Source: AC-37 sp036389835
GTDB taxonomy: Bacteria; Actinomycetota; Thermoleophilia; Solirubrobacterales; Thermoleophilaceae
NCBI GenBank assembly: GCA_036389835.1
Contig: DASVWC010000017.1
Span: forward strand, 11,515-75,514
Direction of reading: 5' to 3'
DNA: 64,000 nt
The position numbers and the translations under genes were made by a program. Positions 34,530 to 43,057 of this stretch are shown here, one piece after another; positions within the stretch are counted from its first letter, which is position 1, and each line of letters opens with the position of its first letter. The notes under the pieces are model-generated. The model saw nothing but the letters and a program-made list of their open reading frames with translations, made no database searches and had not been told where the DNA came from.

Positions 34530-35522
34530 ATGAAGGACCCCGGGACACAGCCGACCAGCTCCGACGCGGCGCAGCGCGCCCGCGAGGCCGCCGTGCGGCA
34601 GCTCAGGACCGTCACGCGCACGCCGGACCCGGTCGAGGAGCCGACCCGCCCGATCCCCATCGACCCCGCCACCAACGGGCACTCCGAGCCCGTCCCCGCC
34701 GCCGGCGACGGCGACGGGGGGCGCACGCGGATCGTCGGCCCGCTCGAGGCCGTCCTGCGCCATCCCCTCCTCGCCCTGATCCCGCTCGTCCTGCTCGTGG
34801 CGGGCGGCGCCTATCTCGCCAGCGCCCGCACGCCCGAGTACACGGCGAAGGCGCGCGTGAACGTCGGCCGCGCCGACATCCCCGCCTACGTCCTCCAGAA
34901 CGCGAGCTACGGCAACCAGGTGGTCGCCGCCAGCTACGCGCGCAGCATCGACGCCGCGCCCGTCGTCCAGGCCGCCGCCCAGCAGACCGGGCTGCCGGTC
35001 GGCACCGCGCGCGACCGGCTGAGCGCCACCACGATCCCGGACAGCACGCTGATCCAGGTCGAGGCCACCGGCCCCTCGTCCAACGACGCGAGCGGCCTCG
35101 CGAACGCCGGCGCGCGCTCGCTGATCGCCTACCTCAAGCGGATCACCCGCAGCGACGAGGGCGCGCGAGCGCTGCGCCGCTACCGCGACGCCCAGGCGGT
35201 CCTACGGCGGCTCGAGCTTCGGCTCGACCGGCTGCGGAGGTCGAACGCCAACGCCCGCCGCGTCGCGCGCGCGCAGCTCGCGGTCGACGCCGCCGGCCTC
35301 GAGGCCTCGCAGTACGCGAACCTCTACCGCCAGGCCGAGACCGCCGAGGGATCCTCCAGCGCGCCGTTGACGCTGCTCGCCCCGGCCGCGAAGGCCGACT
35401 CCGACCGGCGCAGCGTGCTCGAGCAGACGATCGTCATCGCCCTCGCCGCCGGGCTCGTGCTCGGCGTCGGGCTCGCGCTGCTCGCCGCCAACTGGCGGAC
35501 GCTGCGCGCCCTCCGGGAGTGA
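34530..35522 (+). CDS. Wzz-like polysaccharide chain-length/copolymerase protein
   Basis: 330 aa. A polar N-terminus of about 75 residues precedes a membrane helix at about 79-97; the long extracytoplasmic region begins EYTAKARVNVGRADIPAYVLQ and contains a helical, Arg-rich stretch (about 205-250); a second helix lies near 298-318 before NWRTLRALRE. This two-helix layout is that of Wzz-family proteins, and no kinase domain is fused. It probably sets polymer length together with the downstream ligase/polymerase, whose GTG start overlaps this stop (GTGA). A 36-bp gap separates it from the preceding glycosyltransferase gene. Confidence 0.8.
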   Translation: MKDPGTQPTSSDAAQRAREAAVRQLRTVTRTPDPVEEPTRPIPIDPATNGHSEPVPAAGDGDGGRTRIVGPLEAVLRHPLLALIPLVLLVAGGAYLASARTPEYTAKARVNVGRADIPAYVLQNASYGNQVVAASYARSIDAAPVVQAAAQQTGLPVGTARDRLSATTIPDSTLIQVEATGPSSNDASGLANAGARSLIAYLKRITRSDEGARALRRYRDAQAVLRRLELRLDRLRRSNANARRVARAQLAVDAAGLEASQYANLYRQAETAEGSSSAPLTLLAPAAKADSDRRSVLEQTIVIALAAGLVLGVGLALLAANWRTLRALRE

Positions 35523-36916
35523 CCGCCCGCCAGACCCTCGCCCTGCGCCTGGCGGTCGTGCCGCTGATGGCGCTGCTCGCCTACGCGGGTGCCGAGGCGG
35601 CGGCGGCCCCCACGCCCGACGAGGGCTTCACCCGGGCGTTCGCGATCGTCGCGGGCACCGGCCTGTTCGTGGCGGCGGCGCTGGTGCGGCCGTCGTGGAC
35701 GATCACGGCGGGGCTCGTGCTGAGCCTCTTCTCGAGCCACTGGGAGAAGATGGACGTCCCGCTCGACCTCGACCGGATGATGCTCGGCGTGGGCGTCCTG
35801 TCGCTGCTCTACCGCGAGTGGCGCCACCGCGACGGGCGGCTCCAGACGCGGCCGGTGGACTGGGTCCTGTTCGTGATCGCGCTCTACGCGCTCGTCTCGG
35901 CGGGGCTGGCCGGCGAGCTCGACGTGCGCAGCTCGCGCTTCGGGCTGATCGACCGCTTCGGGCTGATCCCGTTCATCCTCTTCTTCGCCGCCCCGTTCGC
36001 GTTCAGGACCGAGCGCGATCGCCGCATCCTGCTCGCGGCGATAGTCGGGATCGGCGCCTACCTGTCGGTCACCGCGGTCCTCGAGACGACCGGCCCGGAG
36101 GCCGTGATCGTCCCGCACTACATCACCGACGACAGCGTGGGCATCCACGCCGATCGCGCGCGCGGGCCGTTCCTCGACGGCGCCGCCAACGGAATCGCGC
36201 TGTTCGGGTGCGGGATCGCCGCGGTGATCGCGTTCGGGCGCTGGCGCGACAGGCGCTGGCGCGCGTTCGCGCTCGTCGTGGCCGGGCTGTGCGCGCTCGG
36301 GGTCCTGCTCGCGCTCACGCGGGTGGTCTGGCTCTCGGCGCTGATCGGAGCGCCGGTCGCGATGGCGTGCGCGCGCGAGACCCGGCGCTTCCTCGTCCCG
36401 GCCGCGGGGGCGGCGTTCGTGGTGATCGCGGTCGCGCTGGCCGCGGTCCCGGGGCTGCGCGAGAAGGTCGACGACCGCACGAACGACAAGCAGCCCGTCT
36501 ACGACCGCCGCAACTCCAACAGCGCCGCGCTGCGGATGATCGACGACCGGCCGCTGTTCGGCTTCGGCTGGGGCACGTTCGAGGAGGAGAGCAAGCCCTA
36601 CTACCGGCAGGCGGAGGAGTACCCGCTGACGCTGGTGCGCGACCTCCACAACGTCTACCTCTCGAACGCCGTGGAGCTCGGGCTGGTCGGCACGCTGCTC
36701 TGGATGGCCGCGCTCGTCTACGCGATCGGGGGCGCGATCGTGCGCCGCGGCCCCCCGGAGCTGCGCTGGTGGAAGATCGGGCTGGTCGCCTACGCGGTCG
36801 GCCTGGCCGTCTCGTGGACCTCGAACCCGGCCGACTACGCGCTGCCCACGCTGCTGCTCTGGCTCTGGGCGGGCGTGGCCTGGGGCGGGCGCGAGCACAC
36901 CGCTCCGGCCACCTGA
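35519..36916 (+). CDS. O-antigen ligase/polymerase family membrane protein (Wzy/WaaL)
   Basis: 465 aa with about twelve helices and a large outside loop in the second half. The family pattern RPLFGFGWGTFEEE and RDLHNVYLSNAVELGLVGTLLWM (conserved His and Glu) is clear. Such proteins polymerise repeat units or ligate finished glycan to a carrier; pairing with the Wzz-like gene favours polymerisation. The GTG start overlaps the previous stop. Only 1 bp separates its TGA from the stop of the convergent GT-C gene. Confidence 0.88.
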   Translation: MTARQTLALRLAVVPLMALLAYAGAEAAAAPTPDEGFTRAFAIVAGTGLFVAAALVRPSWTITAGLVLSLFSSHWEKMDVPLDLDRMMLGVGVLSLLYREWRHRDGRLQTRPVDWVLFVIALYALVSAGLAGELDVRSSRFGLIDRFGLIPFILFFAAPFAFRTERDRRILLAAIVGIGAYLSVTAVLETTGPEAVIVPHYITDDSVGIHADRARGPFLDGAANGIALFGCGIAAVIAFGRWRDRRWRAFALVVAGLCALGVLLALTRVVWLSALIGAPVAMACARETRRFLVPAAGAAFVVIAVALAAVPGLREKVDDRTNDKQPVYDRRNSNSAALRMIDDRPLFGFGWGTFEEESKPYYRQAEEYPLTLVRDLHNVYLSNAVELGLVGTLLWMAALVYAIGGAIVRRGPPELRWWKIGLVAYAVGLAVSWTSNPADYALPTLLLWLWAGVAWGGREHTAPAT

Positions 36917-36917
36917 G

Positions 36918-38279
36918 TCAGAGCGCGTTCGAGTAGACGACCGTCACGCAGCCGGCGAGCTGGAGCACGCTGAGCGCAGCCATCGCCGCGAGCGCCCGCC
37001 GGCGCGCCGGCCCCTCGCGTGCCGCGCCGCCGCGCCCGGCGAGGACGATCGCGGCGAGCAGCGCGAGCACCGCGAGCACGGTCGGCTCGAAGTAGCGCTG
37101 GTAGGTCCTGTTCGTGCTGGTCTGGGCGAGGACGAGCGACGCGAGCACGACCATGAGCACGAGCGCCGGCCGCGTCATCGCGGCGCGCTCGGCCGCCCGC
37201 CACAGCGCCACCAGCAGGACCGCGCCGGCTGGTGCGAGCACCGCGATCACCAGCGAGCGGTCGGCCACCACCGGCCCGAGGTCGACGAGCTTCCAGAGGC
37301 CGCCGCCGGTCCGCCGGCCCTCGAGCTCGGCGGACTCGGAGGTGGGAACCGCGAGCGCGAAGGCCAGCGCCGCCGCCGCGGCCACGCGCGGCGCGCGCCC
37401 GCGCAGGAGGTCGGAGCGATCGACCACCGGCACCGCGAAGAACGCCCCGAAGATGCCCACCAGGCCGAGCGTGAACGGGGCGGCGGCGGGGCTGAAGCCA
37501 CCCTGCTGGACGGTCGGCGGCGTCGTCTGGCCCCAGGCCGCGAACAGCGCGGCGAGGCTGGCGAGCGCGGGAATCAGGGCCGCGCCGGCCAGGACGACCG
37601 GGCGCAGGCTCCGCCGGCCGCCCGCGGCCGGCGCGAAGCCGGGGATCAGCCCGCCGGCGAGCGCCGCCGCGAAGGCGAACGGCCCCGCGACCCAGAGCGC
37701 GAGCTGGCGCACCCAGATCGCCAGGAAGACGAACGCGCCACCGGTCGCGAAGCCGCGCCCGCTCTCCTGGAGGCGCAGCGACAGCCCGATCGCCAGCAGG
37801 ATGAACAGCATCGCGGCGTTGTCGGTGTTGATCCAGGCCGCCGACTGGAGCACGTAGTGCGAGAGCAGGATCGGGAGCGTGAGCGCGAGCGCGAGCCAGC
37901 GATCGACGTAGCGGCACATCAGCCAGAACGCGACCAGCACCATCGCCAGCGAGAAGGTCGCGCCGAACGCCTCGAGGGCGGCGCGCTCGGGCGTCAGCAG
38001 CCGCGCGAACACGCTCAGCACCAGGTGGTAGCCGGGCGTCGTCGCGGTCGGGATGTTCACGAGATCCGGCGTGGGCAGCTCGTAGCCGATCTTGAGCGCC
38101 GTCGGCAGGTGGAAGCCGCGCTCGTCGACGGCGCCAGCAGTGCCCGCCCCGCCCGACACGATCACCGGCGTGACCAGCGCCACGAAGACCGCGGTCAGCA
38201 GGAGCTCGGGCGCGCGCTTGCGCGCCGCCGCGGACAGCCGCCCGAGGAGCGGCGCGCGCAGGGGCGGGGACGCTCTCAC
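36918..38279 (-). CDS. GT-C-like membrane glycosyltransferase
   Basis: 453 aa, about eleven helices. The outside loop after helix 1 has GAVDERGFHLPTALKIGYEL and then TTPGYHLVLSVFARLL, with acidic residues and a PGYH motif in the positions typical of GT-C enzymes (ALG10/GT39-like). GTG start at 38279. It lies 30 bp behind the gene for the LPFTG-anchored leader protein, in the same direction, so the two may be one transcription unit. Confidence 0.72.
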   Translation of the reverse strand: MRASPPLRAPLLGRLSAAARKRAPELLLTAVFVALVTPVIVSGGAGTAGAVDERGFHLPTALKIGYELPTPDLVNIPTATTPGYHLVLSVFARLLTPERAALEAFGATFSLAMVLVAFWLMCRYVDRWLALALTLPILLSHYVLQSAAWINTDNAAMLFILLAIGLSLRLQESGRGFATGGAFVFLAIWVRQLALWVAGPFAFAAALAGGLIPGFAPAAGGRRSLRPVVLAGAALIPALASLAALFAAWGQTTPPTVQQGGFSPAAAPFTLGLVGIFGAFFAVPVVDRSDLLRGRAPRVAAAAALAFALAVPTSESAELEGRRTGGGLWKLVDLGPVVADRSLVIAVLAPAGAVLLVALWRAAERAAMTRPALVLMVVLASLVLAQTSTNRTYQRYFEPTVLAVLALLAAIVLAGRGGAAREGPARRRALAAMAALSVLQLAGCVTVVYSNAL

Positions 38280-38309
38280 CGGCGGTCAGTCTCGCAGGAC
38301 GGGTGGCGG

Positions 38310-38777
38310 TCAGTCGGGCCGGCGCCGCGCGAACCGGCGCAGCGCGCCGCCCGCCACGGCCATTCCGGATCCGAGCGCGGCCGCGGCCGCCGCGACGAAG
38401 CCCGTGAACGGCAGGTTCCCGCCGGAGCCGCCTCCGGAGCCGCCTCCGGAGCCGCCCCCCGAGCCGCCGCCGGAACCGCCGCCCGACCCGCCGCCCGAAC
38501 CAACGCCGCCGCCGTCGTCCGGGTCGCCGCCACCGCTGTCCACGTCCGCGATCCCCTGGCCGTCGACCGTCGGGACCGTGTCGACCGATCCCGGGCCCCC
38601 GGGGCCGGCCACGAAGCCGGGGTCGCCGCCGGAGCCGGGGCCGCCCGTGGGCGAGCTGAAGCTCAGGTCGCCCGCCCCCGCCTGCGCGAGGAACAGGTGT
38701 GCCGCACTGGTCATCTCGACTAGGTCGCCGAAGTCCGTGACCACCGGCGGCACGTAGCTACGCCGCACCCCGTCCAT
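38310..38777 (-). CDS. Lasso-leader-like N-terminus fused to Gly-Ser linker and LPFTG-type cell-wall anchor
   Basis: 155 aa. Residues 8-23 (YVPPVVTDFGDLVEMT) align without gaps to residues 3-18 of the lasso precursor at 46264 (YETPIVLDYGTLTDLT): Tyr, Pro, Val, Asp, Gly, Leu and Thr are identical. A region of about 70 residues rich in Gly, Pro and Asp follows, then (GGGS)n at 94-120, then LPFTG (122-126), a hydrophobic helix and RRFARRR, a sortase sorting signal. No Sec signal peptide is seen at the N-terminus, so how it would be exported is unclear. There is no Asp/Glu at positions 7-9 of the would-be core, so lasso ring closure is not predicted. Possible surface-displayed RiPP substrate. Confidence 0.75.
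   Translation of the reverse strand: MDGVRRSYVPPVVTDFGDLVEMTSAAHLFLAQAGAGDLSFSSPTGGPGSGGDPGFVAGPGGPGSVDTVPTVDGQGIADVDSGGGDPDDGGGVGSGGGSGGGSGGGSGGGSGGGSGGGSGGNLPFTGFVAAAAAALGSGMAVAGGALRRFARRRPD
38418..38500 (-). repeat. 12-bp in-frame repeats coding for Gly-Gly-Gly-Ser
   Basis: About seven near-identical 12-base units encode the (GGGS)n linker of the LPFTG protein. Third positions vary between units, so the amino acid repeat, not the DNA, is conserved. Confidence 0.8.
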
Positions 38778-38787
38778 GTCACCTTAG

Positions 38788-38793
38788 ACTCTA
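38788..38793 (-). promoter_or_regulatory. -10-like element (TAGAGT) of the LPFTG gene
   Basis: TAGAGT on the minus strand ends 10 nt before the ATG at 38777. The gap contains AAGGTGA, a weak ribosome binding site, so a very short leader is likely. Confidence 0.4.
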
Positions 38794-38827
38794 CGCCAGA
38801 GCAGGCGAAATCGCGCCGAGTCCTCAG

Positions 38828-38833
38828 TAAGCT
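38828..38833 (+). promoter_or_regulatory. -10-like element (TAAGCT)
   Basis: TAAGCT ends 12 nt before the ATG at 38846, implying a leader of about 5 nt. It may start the long plus-strand unit towards the lasso cluster. Confidence 0.45.
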
Positions 38834-38845
38834 GCCGCCCGCGCG

Positions 38846-39943
38846 ATGACCGACACCGGGGCCATACCGCTGTCGGTCGTGATCCCCGCCTACAACCGGG
38901 AGACGATGATCGCGCGCGCCGTGGCCAGCGCCTGGGGCCAGCACCCGCGCCCGCCCGCCGAGGTGATCGTGGTGGACGACTGCTCCACCGACCGCAGCGG
39001 CGCCGTGGCGGCCGAGCTCGGCGCGCGGGTGATCCGCCACGAGCAGAACCGCGGCCTGGGCGCCTCGCGCAACACGGGCATCCGCGCGGCCACGCAGCCG
39101 TGGATCGCCCTGCTCGACTCCGACGACGAGTGGCTACCGCACCTCCTCGACGCGCTCTGGCGGCTGCGCGACGACCACATTCTCGTCGGCCTCGCGTCGC
39201 TCAACTGCGGGGACGACCCGGCGTACGACCGCTTCGCGGGCCCCACCGGGCGCCGGCCGGTCGTCCTCGAGTCGCCGGCCCGGCTCCTCTACCCGGAGAA
39301 CTACATCGCCGCCAGCGGCACGATGGTGCGCGCCGACGCGGTGGCGGCGGTCGGCGGCTACCGCGAGGACCTCAGCCACGGCGAGGACCTCGACCTGTGG
39401 CTGCGCGTGCTCGAGCACGGCAGCGGCATCGTCGCGCCGATGGTGGGCGTGATCTACCACCTGCACGCGGGCCAGGTCACCCGCGACCAGGTCACGATGG
39501 CGGCCCGGCAGCTCGACGTCCTGCGCTCGTACTCGGACAGGAGCTGGTGGTCGTCGGCCCGCGTGGAGGCGTGGCGGGCCGGCAGCGCCTGGGACGAGCT
39601 GCGCCGCGGCGACGGGCGCACGGTCGCGCGCTGCGCCGCGTTCATCGCCCGCCACCCGTCGCGGATCGCCGGGCTCGGCGGCCTGCTCCTGAGGCGCTGG
39701 CGCCTGCGCCGGCGGAGCGCCTCGGTCACGCGCGCCGGGACGCCGACGGTCGCCGTCCTCGCGGGCCGGCGGGTTCCGCTCGCCGGCCTCGTCTCGCTCG
39801 TGCGGCGCCCGCCGGGGGTCGCCGTGGTGGACTCGCCGGCGCAGCGCGCGCTGGTGCGCGCGCTCGGCATCCGGCCGGCCCGGCAGTCCGAGCTGCCCGA
39901 CCTGGTGCGGCGGCCGTGGTCTCCGGACGGGACGCTCTCGTGA
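38846..39943 (+). CDS. Family 2 glycosyltransferase
   Basis: 365 aa. LSVVIPAYNRETMIARAVASAW, EVIVVDDCSTDRSG and IALLDSDDEWLPHLLDALWRL (metal site DSDDEW) are textbook; HGEDLDLWLRVLEHG follows. A C-terminal extension of about 80 residues, rich in Arg and Leu, has no recognised domain. Its stop overlaps the next gene's GTG (GTGA). With the following family 4 transferase it lies directly upstream of the lasso cluster, on the same strand. Confidence 0.87.
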   Translation: MTDTGAIPLSVVIPAYNRETMIARAVASAWGQHPRPPAEVIVVDDCSTDRSGAVAAELGARVIRHEQNRGLGASRNTGIRAATQPWIALLDSDDEWLPHLLDALWRLRDDHILVGLASLNCGDDPAYDRFAGPTGRRPVVLESPARLLYPENYIAASGTMVRADAVAAVGGYREDLSHGEDLDLWLRVLEHGSGIVAPMVGVIYHLHAGQVTRDQVTMAARQLDVLRSYSDRSWWSSARVEAWRAGSAWDELRRGDGRTVARCAAFIARHPSRIAGLGGLLLRRWRLRRRSASVTRAGTPTVAVLAGRRVPLAGLVSLVRRPPGVAVVDSPAQRALVRALGIRPARQSELPDLVRRPWSPDGTLS

Positions 39944-41184
39944 GCCGGCTGCGCTGCGCCTACCTGGTCGCCCGCCACCCCGCGGTGACCCAGACCTTCA
40001 TCTCGCACGAGATCCGCGCCCTCCGCGCGCGCGGCGCCGAGATCGCGACGGCCTCGATCCGCCGCTCGGCCCGCGGCGAGGCGCTCTCCCCGGCGACCGA
40101 GCGCGAGCGGCGCGAGACCTACGCGCTGCTGCCCACCTCTCCCTGGCGCCTCCTGCGCGCGCACGCCGCCGCCTTCGCCCACTCCCCGGGCGCCTACCTG
40201 CACACGCTCGCCGCCGCGCTGTGGATGGGGCCCGCCGGCGCCCGCAACCGGCTCTGGCAGGTCTTCTACTTCGCGGAGACGATGCTGCTCTGGCACTGGC
40301 TCGCGCGCGAGGACATCCGCCACGTGCACGTGCACTTCGCGAACGTGGCGAGCGACGTGGCGATGCTGTGCACGCGCTTCGGCAACCGCTCGGCCCGCGA
40401 CGGCCGCCGCTGGAGCTGGAGCCTGACGGTGCACGGGCCGACCGAGCTGCTCGACATGAAGGCGCACAAGCTCGAGCGCAAGGTCCGCTCGGCCGACGCC
40501 GTGATCTGCACCAGCGACTTCGTGCGCAGCCAGCTCCTCAGCCTCGTCCCGAGCCCGCAGGGGACCGAGCTGCTCACGCTGCGCTGCGGCATCGACCGCT
40601 CGATCTTCCACCCGGCCGCCGAGCGCGACCCGAACGACCGCGTCGAGATCCTGAACGTCGCCGGGATGTCCGCCCGCAAGGGCCATCGCTTCCTGCTCGA
40701 GGCGCTGGAGACCCTCCACGCCCGCGGAGTGGACTTCCACGCCCGGCTGGTGGGCGACGGCCCCGAGCGCGACGGGCTCGAGGCCCTCGTCCGCGAGCGC
40801 GGGCTCGCGGACCGGGTCGAGTTCATGGGCGCGCTCGGCGAGCACGTCGTGCCCGACCTCTACCGCCAGGCCGACGTCTTCTGCCTGCCGTCGTTCGCGG
40901 AGGGGGTGCCGACCGTGCTCATGGAGGCGATGGCCACCGGGCTGCCGGTGGTCGCGACGCACATCATGGGGGTGCCGGAGCTGGTCCGGGATGGCAGGAC
41001 CGGCCTCGTGGTGCCGCCCGCCCGGGCCGACGCCCTCGCCGACGCCCTCGAGGCGCTCGCCCGCGATCCGGAGCTGCGGCGCAGGCTGGGCGACGCCGCC
41101 CGCGAGTGCGTGACCTCGGAGTACGACCTGAATCGCGCGGCGGAGGCCCTCGAGGCCGTCCTGGCTCGGCTCGCCGAGCGCTGA
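39940..41184 (+). CDS. Family 4 glycosyltransferase (WcaL-like)
   Basis: 414 aa. LRCAYLVARHPAVTQTFISHEI and HVHVHFANVASDVAMLC form the acceptor half. The donor half has LNVAGMSARKGHRFLLEAL, VFCLPSFAEGVPTVLMEAMATGLPVVATHIMGVPELV. The GTG overlaps the previous stop. It ends 54 bp before the lasso transporter ATPase gene. It may belong to the glycan island; a role in modifying the lasso product cannot be excluded but nothing in the sequence favours it. Confidence 0.87.
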   Translation: MSRLRCAYLVARHPAVTQTFISHEIRALRARGAEIATASIRRSARGEALSPATERERRETYALLPTSPWRLLRAHAAAFAHSPGAYLHTLAAALWMGPAGARNRLWQVFYFAETMLLWHWLAREDIRHVHVHFANVASDVAMLCTRFGNRSARDGRRWSWSLTVHGPTELLDMKAHKLERKVRSADAVICTSDFVRSQLLSLVPSPQGTELLTLRCGIDRSIFHPAAERDPNDRVEILNVAGMSARKGHRFLLEALETLHARGVDFHARLVGDGPERDGLEALVRERGLADRVEFMGALGEHVVPDLYRQADVFCLPSFAEGVPTVLMEAMATGLPVVATHIMGVPELVRDGRTGLVVPPARADALADALEALARDPELRRRLGDAARECVTSEYDLNRAAEALEAVLARLAER

Positions 41185-41238
41185 GCGGCACGCTTGCAAC
41201 CGGTGGCGCGCGCCCATGCGCTGTGCTCCAATAACGCG

Positions 41239-41940
41239 GTGACAGGCACCCTGACGCCGGAGAGCGACCTCGTCCGCGCGGCGACGGCCCCGCCGCTGGC
41301 GCTCGACGGGATCGTCAAGCGCTGGCCCGGCGCCCCGCCCGTGCTCGAGGGCGTGAGCCTCAGGCTCGAGCCGGGCCAGGCCGTCGCGATCTGCGGGCGC
41401 AACGGGGCCGGCAAGACCACGCTGCTGCGGATCGCGGCCGGGCTCTTCGGCCCCGACCAGGGCAGCGTCCGCCTCGACGGCCTCGACCCCGAGCACGACC
41501 GGACCGAGTTCCAGCGCCGGCTCGGCTTCCTGTCCGCCGGCAACAGCGGCCTCTACGCCCGGCTCAAGCCCGAGCATCACCTCGAGCTGTGGTCGCGGCT
41601 GGCGCTCGTGCCGAAGCGCCGGCGCGAGGCCGCGATCGCCGGCGCGGTCCGCGCCTTCGAGCTCGACCCGCTCTGCGGGAAGCGCGTCGACCGCCTCTCG
41701 ATGGGCCAGCGGCAGCGGCTCCGCCTCGCGCTCGCGTTCCTGCACGAGCCGACCGTCGTCCTGCTGGACGAGCCGGGCACGAGCCTCGACGACGAGGGCA
41801 TCGCGATGATCGGGGCCGCGCTCGAGCGCCTCAAGTCGCGCGGCGGCGCCGCCGTCGTTTGCCTGCCCTCCGGCTGGGAGGCCGTCCCCGCGGTCGACGC
41901 GGGCTTCGTCCTCGCGAACGGCCGCCTGGAGCCGGCGTGA
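41239..41940 (+). CDS. ABC transporter ATPase of the lasso cluster
   Basis: 233 aa. Walker A GRNGAGKTT (53-61), signature LSMGQRQRLRLALAF, Walker B VVLLDEPGTSLDD. The H-loop, normally a His after the next strand, reads VVCLPSGWEAV and lacks His, so ATPase activity may be altered. GTG at 41239 was chosen; a TTG at 41194 would add 15 residues without conserved content. The permease follows with a GTGA overlap. By position the pair probably exports the mature lasso peptide and gives self-protection, replacing the usual one-piece lasso transporter. Confidence 0.85.
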   Translation: MTGTLTPESDLVRAATAPPLALDGIVKRWPGAPPVLEGVSLRLEPGQAVAICGRNGAGKTTLLRIAAGLFGPDQGSVRLDGLDPEHDRTEFQRRLGFLSAGNSGLYARLKPEHHLELWSRLALVPKRRREAAIAGAVRAFELDPLCGKRVDRLSMGQRQRLRLALAFLHEPTVVLLDEPGTSLDDEGIAMIGAALERLKSRGGAAVVCLPSGWEAVPAVDAGFVLANGRLEPA

Positions 41941-42749
41941 GGTCGGCCGCGGCACTCGCCGGCGCGGCCGGCGCCATCTGCAAGCGCGACCTGCTCGTCC
42001 TGCTCAGCTACCGCACCCGCACGTTCACGATCGTCTTCGGGACGGCGTTCAGCCTCACGCTCTTCTACTACGTCTCCCGTCTCGTGTCCTCGCCGCGGAT
42101 CGGCTCGCCGGACGACTACTACGCGTTCGTCGTGGTCGGGCTCGTGATCTTCGGCCTCGTCAGCTCCACGCTCTCCGCGCCGGTCACGACCCTGCGCGCG
42201 GAGCTCCAGGCCGGGACGTTCGAGCGGATGGTGCTCTCGCCCTTCGGCCCCGTCCGGTCGATCGCCTCGCTGCTGCTGTTCCCGCTGATCCAGGCGGTCG
42301 TGCTGGGGGTCCTGTCGCTCGCCTTCGCCGCGCTCGCGTTCGGGCTCGACGTGCGCTGGTCCACGGCCGCGCTGGTCGTGCCGGTCGGGGCCCTCGCTGC
42401 GGGCGCGTTCGCGCCGTTCGGGCTGCTGATGACCGCGGCCGCCGTGCTCTTCAAGCAGACCAGCGCCGGCGCCACCTTCATCATCACCGGGATCACGCTG
42501 CTGGCGGGCGTGTACTTCCCGGTCGAGCTGCTGCCGGGCTGGATCCGCTGGGCGTCCGAGGTGCAGCCGTTCACGCCGGCCGTCGACGTGCTGCGCAACG
42601 TGCTCGTCGGCACGCCGCTGCGCAACCCCGCCTGGGAGGACCTCGTCAAGCTCGCGGGCTTCGCGCTGGCGCTGCTGCCGGTGTCCGCGCTGACGCTGCG
42701 CGCGGCCGTCGCTCGCAGCCGCCGGACCGGCACGATCATCGAGTACTGA
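41937..42749 (+). CDS. ABC-2 type transporter permease of the lasso cluster
   Basis: 270 aa with six predicted helices, the normal size for ABC-2 permeases. CKRDLLVLLSYRTRTFTIVFG precedes helix 1, LQAGTFERMVLSPFG is the coupling-helix region, and LLAGVYFPVELLPGWIRWASEVQPFTPAVDVLRNVLVG is the conserved late segment. GTG start overlapping the ATPase stop. Its TGA overlaps the ATG of the B1 gene (TGATG). The tight coupling from the ATPase through the cyclase suggests one transcript. Confidence 0.87.
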   Translation: MRSAAALAGAAGAICKRDLLVLLSYRTRTFTIVFGTAFSLTLFYYVSRLVSSPRIGSPDDYYAFVVVGLVIFGLVSSTLSAPVTTLRAELQAGTFERMVLSPFGPVRSIASLLLFPLIQAVVLGVLSLAFAALAFGLDVRWSTAALVVPVGALAAGAFAPFGLLMTAAAVLFKQTSAGATFIITGITLLAGVYFPVELLPGWIRWASEVQPFTPAVDVLRNVLVGTPLRNPAWEDLVKLAGFALALLPVSALTLRAAVARSRRTGTIIEY

Positions 42750-43057
42750 TGGCCGGCTCTCCTACACCGGGGGACTCGCTCCTGAACGCCCGCGTGCGCG
42801 TGCCCGAGCACGTCGTCTACCGCGACTTCGGCGACGAGACGGTGATCCTCAACCTCGACAGCGGCATGTACCACGGCCTCAACCACACGGCCGCCGCGAT
42901 GCTCTCCACGCTGGGCGAGAGCGAGTCGGTGGCCGCGGCGATCGACCGGCTCGTCGGCGAGCTCGGCCAGCCGCGGGAGGTGATCCAGCCCGACGTGCTG
43001 GACCTCTGCCACGCACTCGCCGACCGCGGGCTGATCGAGCACGATGGCGGCGACTGA
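42749..43057 (+). CDS. Lasso peptide B1 protein (PqqD-like RiPP recognition element)
   Basis: 102 aa. The PqqD fold is recognisable from VYRDFGDETVILNLDSGMYHGLNHTAAAML (three strands and first helix) and the C-terminal helix LDLCHALADRGLI. B1 proteins bind the leader peptide of the precursor and present it to the B2 protease and cyclase. Here B1 is a separate protein, as in most actinobacterial lasso clusters. The ATG overlaps the permease stop, and its end overlaps the kinase gene by 14 bp. If the LPFTG protein at 38310-38777 is also a substrate, B1 is the likely common recogniser. Confidence 0.88.
   Translation: MAGSPTPGDSLLNARVRVPEHVVYRDFGDETVILNLDSGMYHGLNHTAAAMLSTLGESESVAAAIDRLVGELGQPREVIQPDVLDLCHALADRGLIEHDGGD

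Noticed and set aside
38418..38500. Short regular repeats as a possible CRISPR array
   Set aside because: Units are 12 bases without spacers and code in frame for (GGGS)n.
38310..38777. A second true lasso precursor
   Set aside because: No Asp or Glu at positions 7-9 after the predicted cleavage site and far too long; only the leader-like part is supported.
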